Shown here in pieces: positions 18,079 through 27,197 of a stretch of DNA of 64,000 nt (position 1 is its first letter; each line of letters begins with the position of its first letter). The notes under the pieces were generated by a model that searched no databases, was not told the origin of the DNA, and was given only the letters and a program-made list of their open reading frames with translations. Source of the stretch: Bacteroidales bacterium (GTDB lineage: Bacteria > Bacteroidota > Bacteroidia > Bacteroidales > JAGOPY01); contig JALNZD010000002.1 of the NCBI GenBank assembly GCA_023229505.1, positions 62,001 through 126,000 on the forward strand, in the 5' to 3' direction. Position numbers and translations under genes: made by a program.

Positions 18079-19791
18079 ATGAAAGATAAGTATTCTGATC
18101 TTTTCCAGGTCTGGGAGGAACTTTATCCTGAACAGCCGTCCGATATGCTGAAAGTTTTTACTGCCGAAATCGACCGGTTCATGACAGCTAAAACTCTTCC
18201 TCCATTAGAAAAGGAGTGGTATAAGGACGCTGTCGTTTATTCCCTTTATGTCGATCTTTTTAATAAGGATTTTGTCGGGCTTACCGCGCGCCTTGATTAT
18301 TTGCAGAGCCTTGGCGTCAATTGCCTGTGGCTACTGCCTATCCTTGAGTCACCCATGCGTGATGCTGGTTTTGATATCAGCGATTACCGGAGGATCAGGA
18401 AAGAGCTTGCAGGCCTGGGTGAAAATGCCACGGATGACCAGATGCGTAAATTGTTCGGGAACTTCCTGAAGGAGGCACACAGCCGTGGATTACGGGTAAT
18501 TTTTGATATCGCGACAAATCATATTTCCGAACATCATGCCTGGTTTAAAGAGGCCAGGAAATCGAAGGATAGCCCTTTTCGTAATTTCTTTATATGGAGC
18601 AAGGATGGCAAAGAATATGCCGATGCCCGGATCATCTTCTATGGCATTGAGGAAAGCAATTGGAAGAAAGAAGGTGATGAGTATTATTTTCACCGCTTCT
18701 TCGATTTTCAGCCCGACCTGAATTACCGGAACCCTCAGGTTCTCATCGAAATGTCGCGTAACCTCCTCTTTTGGATGGAACGGGGCGTGGATGGTTTCAG
18801 GGCTGATGCGATCCCTTATATCTGGAAAGAAGAAGGCACTGCCTGCGAAAATCTTCCAAAAACCCACGCTATTGTCAGGTTTTTCCGGACAGTGATCGAC
18901 CTGGTCAGGCCTAATACGCTTTTACTGGCTGAAGCCTGTCAGAAACCACATGAGGTTGTGAAATATTTTGGCAATGGAGATGAATGCAATGCCGGGTATC
19001 ATTTTCCGCTGATGCCTCAGATCTTTAAATCGGTGGCCATGGCAAACCGCACACCTGTAGTAGAAACCCTCAGCCTGGCAGTGACGCCGGAAATACCTGC
19101 CGGTGCCCAATGGTTTACCTTCCTGCGATGTCATGATGAGTTGAGCCTGGAATTGGTTTATGTCACCGAAGAGGACCGGAAATACATCCATGAGCATTAT
19201 TGCCGTAAGCCTGAGTGGGACTTCCGACTAGGACAGGGGATTTCGGCCCGACTGGCAGAGCTGATGGAACGTGATCCCGCCCGAATCGGGCTGATCTATT
19301 CCATCATGCTTTCACTTCCCGGAACGCCGGTGATTTATTATGGCGATGAATTCGGAAAGTTCAATGATGAGGCTTATTACCAGGAAATGAAGACGACAGT
19401 GGGCAAAGATGATACCCGCTTCCTGGTCAGGGGAAAAATAGACTGGAACAGTGTCAAATCGGCACTTGCCCGGCCCGGCTCTTTCGAATCCCTTGTTTTT
19501 ATCCAGGTAAAGACGATGCTCCATGCACGCAATGCTTACCCGGTTTTCGGCAGGGGAAAACTTTCCTGGGTGGACCTTCAGAAACCTGATGGCCGGCAAG
19601 CTGGTGAAATCATGGCTTATTACAGGAGGTTTGATAATATTGATATCCTGGTCGTTCAGAATCTCTCCGCTGATGAAATCAGCCTGAAATGGGATATTTC
19701 CTTCAGAAAAAGCCTGCTGGGTAAAGTTCCGGAAATCGGGAACGGCCGGATAAAGTTGCAAGGATTTGAATATTTTTGGTTGTTGGTTTAA
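18079..19791 (+). CDS. Trehalose synthase-like (TreS-type) GH13 enzyme
   Basis: The protein has 570 residues from the ATG at 18079, preferred over the TTG at 18046. It has no signal peptide. Barrel motifs are VIFDIATNH, GFRADAIPY (D243), LLAEACQ (E285) and FLRCHDELSLE (D353). The last motif, and LSLPGTPVIYYGDE after a segment starting VTEEDR, are typical of maltose alpha-D-glucosyltransferase (TreS), which interconverts maltose and trehalose. Two deviations stand out: Cys for the usual Asn in FLRNHDE, and a different loop after GDEFG. Isomerase is the best guess; an amylase or sucrose-related activity is possible. It begins a rightward run with the GH65 fusion 35 nt downstream. Confidence 0.8.
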   Translation: MKDKYSDLFQVWEELYPEQPSDMLKVFTAEIDRFMTAKTLPPLEKEWYKDAVVYSLYVDLFNKDFVGLTARLDYLQSLGVNCLWLLPILESPMRDAGFDISDYRRIRKELAGLGENATDDQMRKLFGNFLKEAHSRGLRVIFDIATNHISEHHAWFKEARKSKDSPFRNFFIWSKDGKEYADARIIFYGIEESNWKKEGDEYYFHRFFDFQPDLNYRNPQVLIEMSRNLLFWMERGVDGFRADAIPYIWKEEGTACENLPKTHAIVRFFRTVIDLVRPNTLLLAEACQKPHEVVKYFGNGDECNAGYHFPLMPQIFKSVAMANRTPVVETLSLAVTPEIPAGAQWFTFLRCHDELSLELVYVTEEDRKYIHEHYCRKPEWDFRLGQGISARLAELMERDPARIGLIYSIMLSLPGTPVIYYGDEFGKFNDEAYYQEMKTTVGKDDTRFLVRGKIDWNSVKSALARPGSFESLVFIQVKTMLHARNAYPVFGRGKLSWVDLQKPDGRQAGEIMAYYRRFDNIDILVVQNLSADEISLKWDISFRKSLLGKVPEIGNGRIKLQGFEYFWLLV

Positions 19792-19826
19792 TTGGATGAC
19801 AGATGCTGTCTCAAAAGTCTTAGAAA

Positions 19827-22800
19827 ATGGAATTGCACGCATTTGATGCTGTTATTTTTGACCTCGACGGGGTGATCACGAAAACTGCCCTGGTACACAG
19901 TGCTGCCTGGAAAAAAATGTTCGACGGTTACCTCAGGGAGAGGGAAACGAAGTACGGTGAGCCTTTCAGGGAATTTACCCTCAAGGATGATTATCTTCCT
20001 TTTGTTGATGGAAAACCTAGGTATAAAGGCGTAGAATCATTCCTCGAATCAAGAGGGATCAGCATCCCTTATGGTAATCCTTCAGATGACACTAAAATGG
20101 AGACAGTCTGCGGGATTGGCAACAGGAAAAACATCGCTTTTAATGAAGCCTTGAAAACGGATGGCGTCCAGGTTTATGAATCAACCGTAGCCCTGATCCA
20201 CCGGTTAAAAGAAGAAGGTATCCGCGTAGGTGTGGCTTCTTCCAGCAAGAACTGCAGGCAGGTACTTGAAACAGCCGGCCTGCTTGATCTTTTCGAAACC
20301 CGTGTCGATGGCGAAGTGAGCGCCGAATTAGGTTTAAAAGGTAAACCTCAACCTGATATTTTTACCGTGGCAGCTGATAATCTCGGTGTTACCTATGACC
20401 GTGCGGTAGTGGTCGAAGATGCCGTTTCAGGTGTGGAAGCAGGGCGAAAAGGTAATTTTGGGCTGGTCCTGGGCATCGCCCGCGAAGAAAACGAAAAGGA
20501 GCTGTATGCCAATGGCGCCGATATTGTTGTGAAAGATATGGCGGACTTCGGTTTTGAAAGCATCAGCCAATGGTTTAAACAAGGCTTTTTCTTCGATAAT
20601 TGGTCGATTACCTATCACGATTATGTCCCTGGGAAGGAAAAAACCAGGGAGGCCCTGCTGACTGTCGGAAATGGTTATTTTGGGACACGTGGGGCAATGG
20701 CTGAAGCGGAAGTGGGGCAGTTTAATTATCCGGGGACCTACATGGCCGGGGTTTTTAACCGCCTTATCTCAAAAGTAGGCGGCCTTGATACTGAAAATGA
20801 AGATTTTGTCAATGTTATCAATTGGTTGCCAGTTTCATTCAGAATTAATGATGATGAATTTTTCGACATTAACAAGGCTGAAATCCTTGAAGTCAGACGG
20901 GTACTCCGGTTCAACAACGGCGTCCTTTATCGCAGGCTCGTGGTCAGGGATGAAAAAGGAAGGGAAACCCTGATCGGCACCCGTCGCATGGCCAGCATGG
21001 ACAATCCTAACCTGGCCGCCCAGGAATATACCATCACACCCCTGAATTATTCCGGGAAGATTACAGTGAGGTCAGGGCTCCATGGCGACCATATCAATGC
21101 CGGGGTAGAAAGGTACGGCCAGCTTAATCAAAAACACATTGAACCTGTTTTGCTTGGTTCTGAAGAGAACATCCAATTCATCGTGGTTAAAACCACCCAA
21201 TCGCACACAGTTATCGCTGCAGCAGCCCAGGTGACTGTTTTTGAAGGTAAAGACCGTGAATATGTTCACTTCCATAAGAGCCATACCGCGGGCAGATCAC
21301 AGATTGAATTCACCCAACGGGTTCAGCAAGGTGAATTTCTGCGGGTACAGAAAATTGTCGCCCTTTACCATAATACCGGGCAACAAGAGGTTGACCCGCT
21401 GGAAAAAGCCCTCGAAATCTGTAAACAGTATAAAACCTTCGATGACGTCCTCGAAAAATCAGCATTAAGATGGGAAGAGATCTGGGATTGCATTGATATA
21501 CGGATTGCCGGTGACCGCCTGGCCCAAAAACTGCTGCGTTTGCACCTCTACCACATGATGGTGACCACTTCCCCGCTGAATGCATCGATTGACGCGGGTA
21601 TCCCTGCCAGGGGACTGCATGGGGAAGCCTACCGCGGGCATATCTTCTGGGATGAATTATTTATTCTCCCGTTCTACAATCTCCATTTTAAAGAAGTCGC
21701 GCGTTCAATTCTTATGTACCGCTATCGCAGGCTGGAAGAGGCACGTAAATATGCCCGCGAATACGGTCACCAGGGTGCTATGTTCCCCTGGCAAAGCGGC
21801 AGCAATGGCCGGGAAGAAACTCAGGTCATCCACCTTAATCCCAATTCAGGTGAATGGGGCGCCGATCATAGCTCTTTGCAACGGCATGTTTCACTGGCGA
21901 TCGCCTATAACATCTGGCAGTATTACCATGTTACCGGCGATATGCAATTCATGGAAGAATATGGAGCGGAGCTTTTATTTGAGATTTGTTGCTTCTGGGC
22001 AAGTAAAAGTAAACTCAACCGGGTAACGGGAAGATACGAGATCATCAAGGTAATGGGCCCGGATGAATTTCATGAGAAATACCAGGATACGAACGAAGGT
22101 GGACTCAAAGACAACGCTTATACCAACCTGATGGTTGCCTGGATGTTTGAGAAAGCAGGCGAATTGCTTGCATCAATGGATGAGGAGAAGAAAGATGCGG
22201 TGCTGGAGCGGCTCCGGCTCACCAGCGGTGAAACGGAACGATGGAACGATATTGCTTCACGGATCAACCTGGTCATTTCCGGTGATGGCATCATCGCCCA
22301 GTATGATGGCTATTTCGACCTGAAAGAACTTGATTTTGAAGAATACCGGAGAAAATACAACAATATTTACCGGATGGACCGTATCCTGAAGGCAGAGGGT
22401 AAAATGCCTGATGAGTATAAAGTGGCCAAGCAGGCCGATACCCTCATGACATTTTACAACCTCAGCAAAGAAGAAGTCGACCGGATTCTGGACCGGTTGG
22501 ATTACCGCCTTCCGGAGGATTACCTGATGAAGAACCTGAAGTATTACCTGGCCCGGACGTCGCATGGCTCCACCCTCAGCCGTGTCGTGCATGCCCAGCT
22601 GGCAAACCTGACGGGTGATCATCAATTGAGCTGGGAACTTTATTTCGATGCCCTGACCAGCGATTATAACGATATCCAGGGAGGCACAACCGCCGAAGGC
22701 ATCCATGCGGGAGTCATGGCAGGGACCGTTTGGGTGGCCCTTGCATCTTTTGCCGGTCTGGATCTTCATGGAGATTTTCCCCGTTTTAATCCTAATCTAC

Positions 22801-22982
22801 CGGAACATTGGAGAAAGATCAGCTTTTCCTTCAATTTCCGGGGAGATGAATATGAGTGTGAAGTAACCCGTGAAACCCTCCGCATCAGGGTGGACAGTGA
22901 TAAAGCCGACAGCTTGAAAATAGGAATCATGGATCAGGTTTTTGATCTTGAAAGCTGGGAATGGATGGAATTTGAAATTTGA
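19827..22982 (+). CDS. Beta-phosphoglucomutase / GH65 disaccharide phosphorylase fusion
   Basis: The protein has 1051 residues. Residues 1-240 are a HAD-type beta-phosphoglucomutase: FDLDGVI with nucleophile D12 and D14, VASSSKN, KGKPQPD and VEDAVSGVEAG. Residues 250-1050 are a GH65 phosphorylase, starting NGYFGTRGAMAEAE and with the general-acid motif MGPDEFHE (E747). GH65 enzymes split maltose, trehalose, kojibiose or nigerose with phosphate, releasing beta-glucose-1-phosphate. The fused mutase converts that to glucose-6-phosphate, so one cytoplasmic protein does both steps. The TreS-like enzyme upstream suggests maltose or trehalose as substrate. Start is the ATG at 19827. Confidence 0.93.
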   Translation: MELHAFDAVIFDLDGVITKTALVHSAAWKKMFDGYLRERETKYGEPFREFTLKDDYLPFVDGKPRYKGVESFLESRGISIPYGNPSDDTKMETVCGIGNRKNIAFNEALKTDGVQVYESTVALIHRLKEEGIRVGVASSSKNCRQVLETAGLLDLFETRVDGEVSAELGLKGKPQPDIFTVAADNLGVTYDRAVVVEDAVSGVEAGRKGNFGLVLGIAREENEKELYANGADIVVKDMADFGFESISQWFKQGFFFDNWSITYHDYVPGKEKTREALLTVGNGYFGTRGAMAEAEVGQFNYPGTYMAGVFNRLISKVGGLDTENEDFVNVINWLPVSFRINDDEFFDINKAEILEVRRVLRFNNGVLYRRLVVRDEKGRETLIGTRRMASMDNPNLAAQEYTITPLNYSGKITVRSGLHGDHINAGVERYGQLNQKHIEPVLLGSEENIQFIVVKTTQSHTVIAAAAQVTVFEGKDREYVHFHKSHTAGRSQIEFTQRVQQGEFLRVQKIVALYHNTGQQEVDPLEKALEICKQYKTFDDVLEKSALRWEEIWDCIDIRIAGDRLAQKLLRLHLYHMMVTTSPLNASIDAGIPARGLHGEAYRGHIFWDELFILPFYNLHFKEVARSILMYRYRRLEEARKYAREYGHQGAMFPWQSGSNGREETQVIHLNPNSGEWGADHSSLQRHVSLAIAYNIWQYYHVTGDMQFMEEYGAELLFEICCFWASKSKLNRVTGRYEIIKVMGPDEFHEKYQDTNEGGLKDNAYTNLMVAWMFEKAGELLASMDEEKKDAVLERLRLTSGETERWNDIASRINLVISGDGIIAQYDGYFDLKELDFEEYRRKYNNIYRMDRILKAEGKMPDEYKVAKQADTLMTFYNLSKEEVDRILDRLDYRLPEDYLMKNLKYYLARTSHGSTLSRVVHAQLANLTGDHQLSWELYFDALTSDYNDIQGGTTAEGIHAGVMAGTVWVALASFAGLDLHGDFPRFNPNLPEHWRKISFSFNFRGDEYECEVTRETLRIRVDSDKADSLKIGIMDQVFDLESWEWMEFEI

Positions 22983-23000
22983 AATAAAAAAATACAGGTC

Positions 23001-23633
23001 ATGCTTGGAGACATATTACTTATTGAAGATAAACACCGGAATGCCGGGGAGGCAATTATTCAGAAAATCCTCGAGAGGAAAAAGGATAAATTCATAATTG
23101 CCATATCAGGCGAATCCGGCTCGGGGAAGTCCGAACTGGCCCATGTTATTGCCAAGGGGCTCCGGAAGCACGGCATCATGGCCAAACCCATTCACATCGA
23201 TAATTATTACCGCATTCATCCGCTGGAACGCACCGAATGGCGTAAGAAACACGGCATCGAAAATGTCGTTGGCTATGGGGAATACGACTGGGACGCCATC
23301 TATCGCAACATCGATGATTTCAAAAATAACCGCAAATCGACCATGCCTTGCGTTGATCTGGTCACCGAACAGATTGACCAACTAACAACCGATTTCAATG
23401 GGATCGGTATGCTGGTCATCGATGGTCTGTATGCAATTAAAACTGATGGGGCCGACCTCAGGGTGTTTCTTGAACTGACTTACCATGAAACCAAGAAAGC
23501 ACAGGTTGTCAGGGGAAAGGAACCCCAGAATGAATACCGCATGGCCGTCCTCGAGCAGGAACACAGAATGGTACAGGCATTAAAACCTAAGGCCGACATC
23601 TTCATATCCAAAGAATATAAGGTTTTGTCCTGA
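23001..23633 (+). CDS. Uridine kinase-like P-loop kinase
   Basis: The protein has 210 residues and is cytoplasmic. Walker A is GESGSGKS (37-44). PIHIDNYYRI and the lid region resemble uridine kinase/phosphoribulokinase-family enzymes, which phosphorylate a nucleoside or sugar hydroxyl with ATP. It starts 18 nt after the GH65 fusion, so the two are probably co-transcribed. The free glucose or nucleoside made next door may be its substrate. That link is inference; uridine kinase is the nearest family name I can support. Confidence 0.75.
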   Translation: MLGDILLIEDKHRNAGEAIIQKILERKKDKFIIAISGESGSGKSELAHVIAKGLRKHGIMAKPIHIDNYYRIHPLERTEWRKKHGIENVVGYGEYDWDAIYRNIDDFKNNRKSTMPCVDLVTEQIDQLTTDFNGIGMLVIDGLYAIKTDGADLRVFLELTYHETKKAQVVRGKEPQNEYRMAVLEQEHRMVQALKPKADIFISKEYKVLS

Positions 23634-23653
23634 TAAATTGAATTCTATTTAGA

Positions 23654-25330
23654 TTGTATTCTTTTAATAAAAAGGAACGATGGGCGCTGATCGGACTGCT
23701 ATTTCTGCTGATCCCGGCGCTATTGATTAACCTGGGTATCGTTCCGCTTTATGCGGAAGAGCCCAGGCGCGCCGTGATTGCCATCGAAATGCTCATTCGC
23801 GGCAACTGGCTGGTTCCTACAATCAATGGTGAATATTATTATCTCAAACCCCCTGTCTTTAATTGGATCCTTGCCTCTTTATACGACCTTACGGGTGGTC
23901 CTTCGGAATTCATTTCCCGCTTTACGACCGTAGTTTCCCTTTTTATATTCGGCCTGATCATTTTTTGGGCCGGGAAAAAATATGTAAGCCTGAGTTTTGG
24001 GGCATTATCAGCTTTTCTTTTTGTGACAGCAGCCGGAAATCTTTTTTTCAATTCCCTGCTGGCGGAAATTGACATTTTTTACAGCATGGTTACCTATGCG
24101 AGCCTCATCAGCATGTTTCATTTTCAGCAGCAGAAAAAGTATTTCCTTCTTTTTCTGATGGTTTATTTCCTTGGAGCCATCGGAACCCTGACCAAAGGCC
24201 TCCCTTCCATGTTATATACCGGACTGTCGCTTCTGGTTTTCTTTATAGTAAATAAAGAATTTAAAAAACTGTTCAGCCTGCCCCACCTCGCTGGTATTTT
24301 ACTTTACCTGATCATCACAGGCGGATACTTCCTGGCATACAACCAACAGGGAGATGCTATCCGTTACCTGCTCAGCCTTTCGGTTGAATCCGGCAAAAGA
24401 TTTTCAGGCGATACCTTTTGGGATTATCTTCAGCATATGGCCTTGTATCCCCTGGATACGCTGATGAACCTCCTCCCGGCATCGGTACTGATCATTTTTA
24501 CTTTTCGTAAGTCATTCATCAAGGTTATCAGGAGTAATTCCCTTATGAAATTCGCCCTGCTTATGCTGATCGTCCATTTCCCCATGTACTGGCTCCCCCC
24601 GGGTGGCAAGCAACGGTACATCATCATGCTTTATCCTTTTATTGTCCAGATCCTTACTTATTTCTACCTTAATAATTTTACAAAAGAAGACAGGAAATTC
24701 AGGGTCTTCAATATAATAATCAGTACAGCACTTGCTTTTGGAGCTATTGCCTGCCTCGTTCCTTTATTTGTCGGGCAAATGAACTTTATTCCAAACCTGT
24801 TGCTGATTTGCCTGTCTTCATTTATATTGATGGCAGTAATTTTTATTTTTCAACTTAAAAAACCGCTCTATTCCATCTTCTCCTTATTATTTGCGATGGT
24901 GGTACTTCGGTTTTTATTCGGTTTTACTGTTTTGCCTGTCCGTGCGACTGAAGGGGTCGCCCCGGAAAACAGGCAGGCCGCATTAGACATAGCTGGGATT
25001 ATCCAAGGACAGCAAGTGTGCATATTGCGGCCAACCTATTTTCCCATGCAATCTGTTTTTTACCTGGAAAGGGAACGGAATGAAGTGGTGCCAATCAAGG
25101 ACCAGGTAGTTCCGGGCGAATTTTATATTGTGGAAAAGATCATCCTTCAGGATTATTCTGTCCGGCGTGAAACGGGAAACCTGGCGATATATCCTTTTCA
25201 CCCGTTTTCCGACCTTTTTAGCGGAGGCGACAAGGCCAGTTTATCCGGATATACCTATAAAACCATTCTTGAGTTTGAATTACAACGACGCAAGTACCTT
25301 TTATTAGTTCCTACTCATCTACATCCCTGA
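23654..25330 (+). CDS. ArnT/PMT-like membrane glycosyltransferase
   Basis: The protein has 558 residues and about a dozen hydrophobic segments. The first periplasmic loop has YAEEPRRAV and the segment YYYLKPPVFNW, which match the ArnT/GT83-type fold where acidic residues contact the lipid-linked sugar donor. These enzymes move sugar from a polyprenyl phosphate to a lipid or protein in the outer leaflet of the inner membrane. A TTG at 23654 is the start: there is no in-frame ATG before residue 46 and a stop lies 15 nt upstream. It begins 20 nt after the kinase and overlaps the convergent transporter gene by 20 bp. Confidence 0.8.
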   Translation: MYSFNKKERWALIGLLFLLIPALLINLGIVPLYAEEPRRAVIAIEMLIRGNWLVPTINGEYYYLKPPVFNWILASLYDLTGGPSEFISRFTTVVSLFIFGLIIFWAGKKYVSLSFGALSAFLFVTAAGNLFFNSLLAEIDIFYSMVTYASLISMFHFQQQKKYFLLFLMVYFLGAIGTLTKGLPSMLYTGLSLLVFFIVNKEFKKLFSLPHLAGILLYLIITGGYFLAYNQQGDAIRYLLSLSVESGKRFSGDTFWDYLQHMALYPLDTLMNLLPASVLIIFTFRKSFIKVIRSNSLMKFALLMLIVHFPMYWLPPGGKQRYIIMLYPFIVQILTYFYLNNFTKEDRKFRVFNIIISTALAFGAIACLVPLFVGQMNFIPNLLLICLSSFILMAVIFIFQLKKPLYSIFSLLFAMVVLRFLFGFTVLPVRATEGVAPENRQAALDIAGIIQGQQVCILRPTYFPMQSVFYLERERNEVVPIKDQVVPGEFYIVEKIILQDYSVRRETGNLAIYPFHPFSDLFSGGDKASLSGYTYKTILEFELQRRKYLLLVPTHLHP

Positions 25331-27047
25331 CAAATAAGACCAGTACTGCGGCTATTACCATCGAAATCCCGCCAAGGATAAGGGCATATATCGCCTCCCC
25401 ATCGGCAAATGATTTGACGAAGAAGCCCAGGATACTGGCAGCCAGGATCTGAGGGATCACAATAAAAAAGTTGAAGATCCCCATATAGGTCCCCAGTTTG
25501 TGCTGAGGTAACGATCCTGTGAGAATCGCATAGGGCATGGCCAGGATACTGGCCCAGGCAAGACCGATCCCGAGTTCGGAAATGATCAGCATATTTGGAT
25601 TTTGAATAAGGAAGAAAGAAGCCAGGCTGATGCCGCCCACTAAAAGGCTGATGGCATGTGCCCTTTTCCTTCCGATCACATTGGCTAACCCGATGATCAA
25701 AAAAGCCATAATGGCAGCAAACCCATTATAAACGGCCATCAGGACCCCAACCCAATCGGCACCCTTGTTGTATTCTTTATTGACATGCTGCAGGCGATCA
25801 ATGATCTTTGGGTCCAGCTTGAGGAATTCATTCCTTTTTGAATCCGTAAAAAACTGAACGAGCTTCATGGAAATGGCAACTTCCTTGCCTTTTTCAAACC
25901 GGTTGCCCAAACGGGCAAGTTCCTTCCTGATCCCCTGAGTTTCATCCTGAAAGTCGGCCGTATTTTCACCGGCTGGTTGATCAATAGCCATAACTAATTG
26001 CTGAAAAGTATCTTTATCCAGCTTCATGTCGTATTTTGAGCTGGTTACCGCAGCAGTGGTATAGATCCACATAGCGAACAAAGCAAACCAGGAAAAAAAT
26101 TGCACAATGGCAAGCTGTTTCATCGTTGTGGGCATCTTAAAAAGGTCGTTGATGACCACCACGAAACCATTCCGGTCATTTCCATTACGAATGAGAAGGC
26201 CGGTTATCAGTTGAATAAATCCAAAAACAAGCAGGCCGAATGAAAGAATGAATAATTCCGCCTGCAATTTGTACCAGTATATCAGAACAGATATGAGAAC
26301 ACCCGCCAGGATCCAGTAATAACTTTTATTCATAAAGCGTTGTGCCGGTAAAATTTCATCCCTTTCTTCCCTGGTTTCAGCCTTGTTCTGCTGATCAGTC
26401 TTGTTAAACTCTTTCATCTCTTCCGGGGAGTATTCCTTCGTTCTAAATACGGTATATAGCACTGCCAGGAAAAATACCGCCGCACCGATATAAAAAGAAA
26501 ACTTAACCGAAGGTGGGATCTGACCTTCAGGTGCAGTATTCTCAATACCAAAGAAATTGGTCATGATGTAGGGCAATGCCGAAGCCACCACGGCGCCGGT
26601 GCCGATAAAGAAACTCTGCATAGCGAAACCCATGGTCCTCTGGCGGGCAGGCAGCATATCACCAACGAAAGCCCTGAAGGGTTCCATGGAAATATTAATA
26701 GAGGCGTCCATGATCCAAAGCATTCCGGCAGCAACCCATAAAGCAGGTGAATTGGGCATGATAAGCAATGCCAGGGAAGCCAGGATAGCACCCGCAAGGA
26801 AATAAGGACGCCGACGTCCAAGCCGCGTCCACGTGTTGTCGCTCATATGCCCGATGATAGGCTGAATGATCAGTCCTGTGACCGGGGCGGCAATCCATAA
26901 GATGGGAATATCTTCAACTTTGGCCCCAAGGGTTTCAAAGATTCGGCTCACATTGGCATTTTGCAAAGCAAAGCCAAACTGAATGCCCAGGAAGCCAAAA
27001 CTCATGTTCCATATTTGCCAGAACGATAATTGTGGTTTTTGTTTCAT
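25311..27047 (-). CDS. GPH/SUC-type MFS sugar transporter
   Basis: The protein has 578 residues and about 12 membrane segments. The loop GHMSDNTWTRLGRRRPY (67-82) is the signature of the glycoside-pentoside-hexuronide/sucrose-type cation symporters, several of which carry maltose. A hydrophilic insert of about 95 residues (335-430) sits between two membrane segments in the second half, which is unusual and could be a regulatory or binding lobe. As the only sugar importer in the locus, it probably brings maltose, trehalose or short maltodextrin to the cytoplasmic phosphorylase. Its promoter overlaps palindromic operators shared with the divergent Crp/Fnr gene. Confidence 0.88.
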   Translation of the reverse strand: MKQKPQLSFWQIWNMSFGFLGIQFGFALQNANVSRIFETLGAKVEDIPILWIAAPVTGLIIQPIIGHMSDNTWTRLGRRRPYFLAGAILASLALLIMPNSPALWVAAGMLWIMDASINISMEPFRAFVGDMLPARQRTMGFAMQSFFIGTGAVVASALPYIMTNFFGIENTAPEGQIPPSVKFSFYIGAAVFFLAVLYTVFRTKEYSPEEMKEFNKTDQQNKAETREERDEILPAQRFMNKSYYWILAGVLISVLIYWYKLQAELFILSFGLLVFGFIQLITGLLIRNGNDRNGFVVVINDLFKMPTTMKQLAIVQFFSWFALFAMWIYTTAAVTSSKYDMKLDKDTFQQLVMAIDQPAGENTADFQDETQGIRKELARLGNRFEKGKEVAISMKLVQFFTDSKRNEFLKLDPKIIDRLQHVNKEYNKGADWVGVLMAVYNGFAAIMAFLIIGLANVIGRKRAHAISLLVGGISLASFFLIQNPNMLIISELGIGLAWASILAMPYAILTGSLPQHKLGTYMGIFNFFIVIPQILAASILGFFVKSFADGEAIYALILGGISMVIAAVLVLFVRDVDE

Positions 27048-27096
27048 CGGGGTAGATGTTAATTAATAAGCAATTATAAGGATAATTTCTATGTGA

Positions 27097-27111
27097 TGAG
27101 ATGGCATCTCA
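27097..27111. promoter_or_regulatory. Palindromic operator 1 (TGAGATGGCATCTCA)
   Basis: Perfect 7-bp arms around one central base. It overlaps by two bases the leftward -7 element (27110-27117) and so covers the start-site side of the transporter promoter. Confidence 0.75.
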
Positions 27112-27117
27112 AACTTA
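27110..27117 (-). promoter_or_regulatory. -7 promoter element for sugar transporter
   Basis: Reads TAAGTTTG on the minus strand, an exact TAnnTTTG, 63 nt before the transporter ATG. Confidence 0.6.
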
Positions 27118-27125
27118 ATAGCAGA

Positions 27126-27142
27126 TTGAGATGTCATCTCAA
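27126..27142. promoter_or_regulatory. Palindromic operator 2 (TTGAGATGTCATCTCAA)
   Basis: Perfect 8-bp arms around one base, with the same core as operator 1. It covers the expected -33 positions of both the leftward and the rightward promoter. Centre-to-centre distance to operator 1 is 30 bp, close to three helical turns. Confidence 0.8.
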
Positions 27143-27159
27143 TTAATATATATTTATCG

Positions 27160-27167
27160 TATATTTG
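27160..27167 (+). promoter_or_regulatory. -7 promoter element for crp/fnr-family gene
   Basis: TATATTTG matches TAnnTTTG exactly, 31 nt before the ATG at 27198. Confidence 0.6.
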
Positions 27168-27197
27168 AACTTCTAAATCAAGACAGACAATTCTCTT

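Noticed and set aside
27097..27142. Operators as Crp (TGTGA) or FNR (TTGAT-N4-ATCAA) sites
   Set aside because: The arms read TGAGATG with one central base, which does not fit either consensus spacing; the binder is left open.
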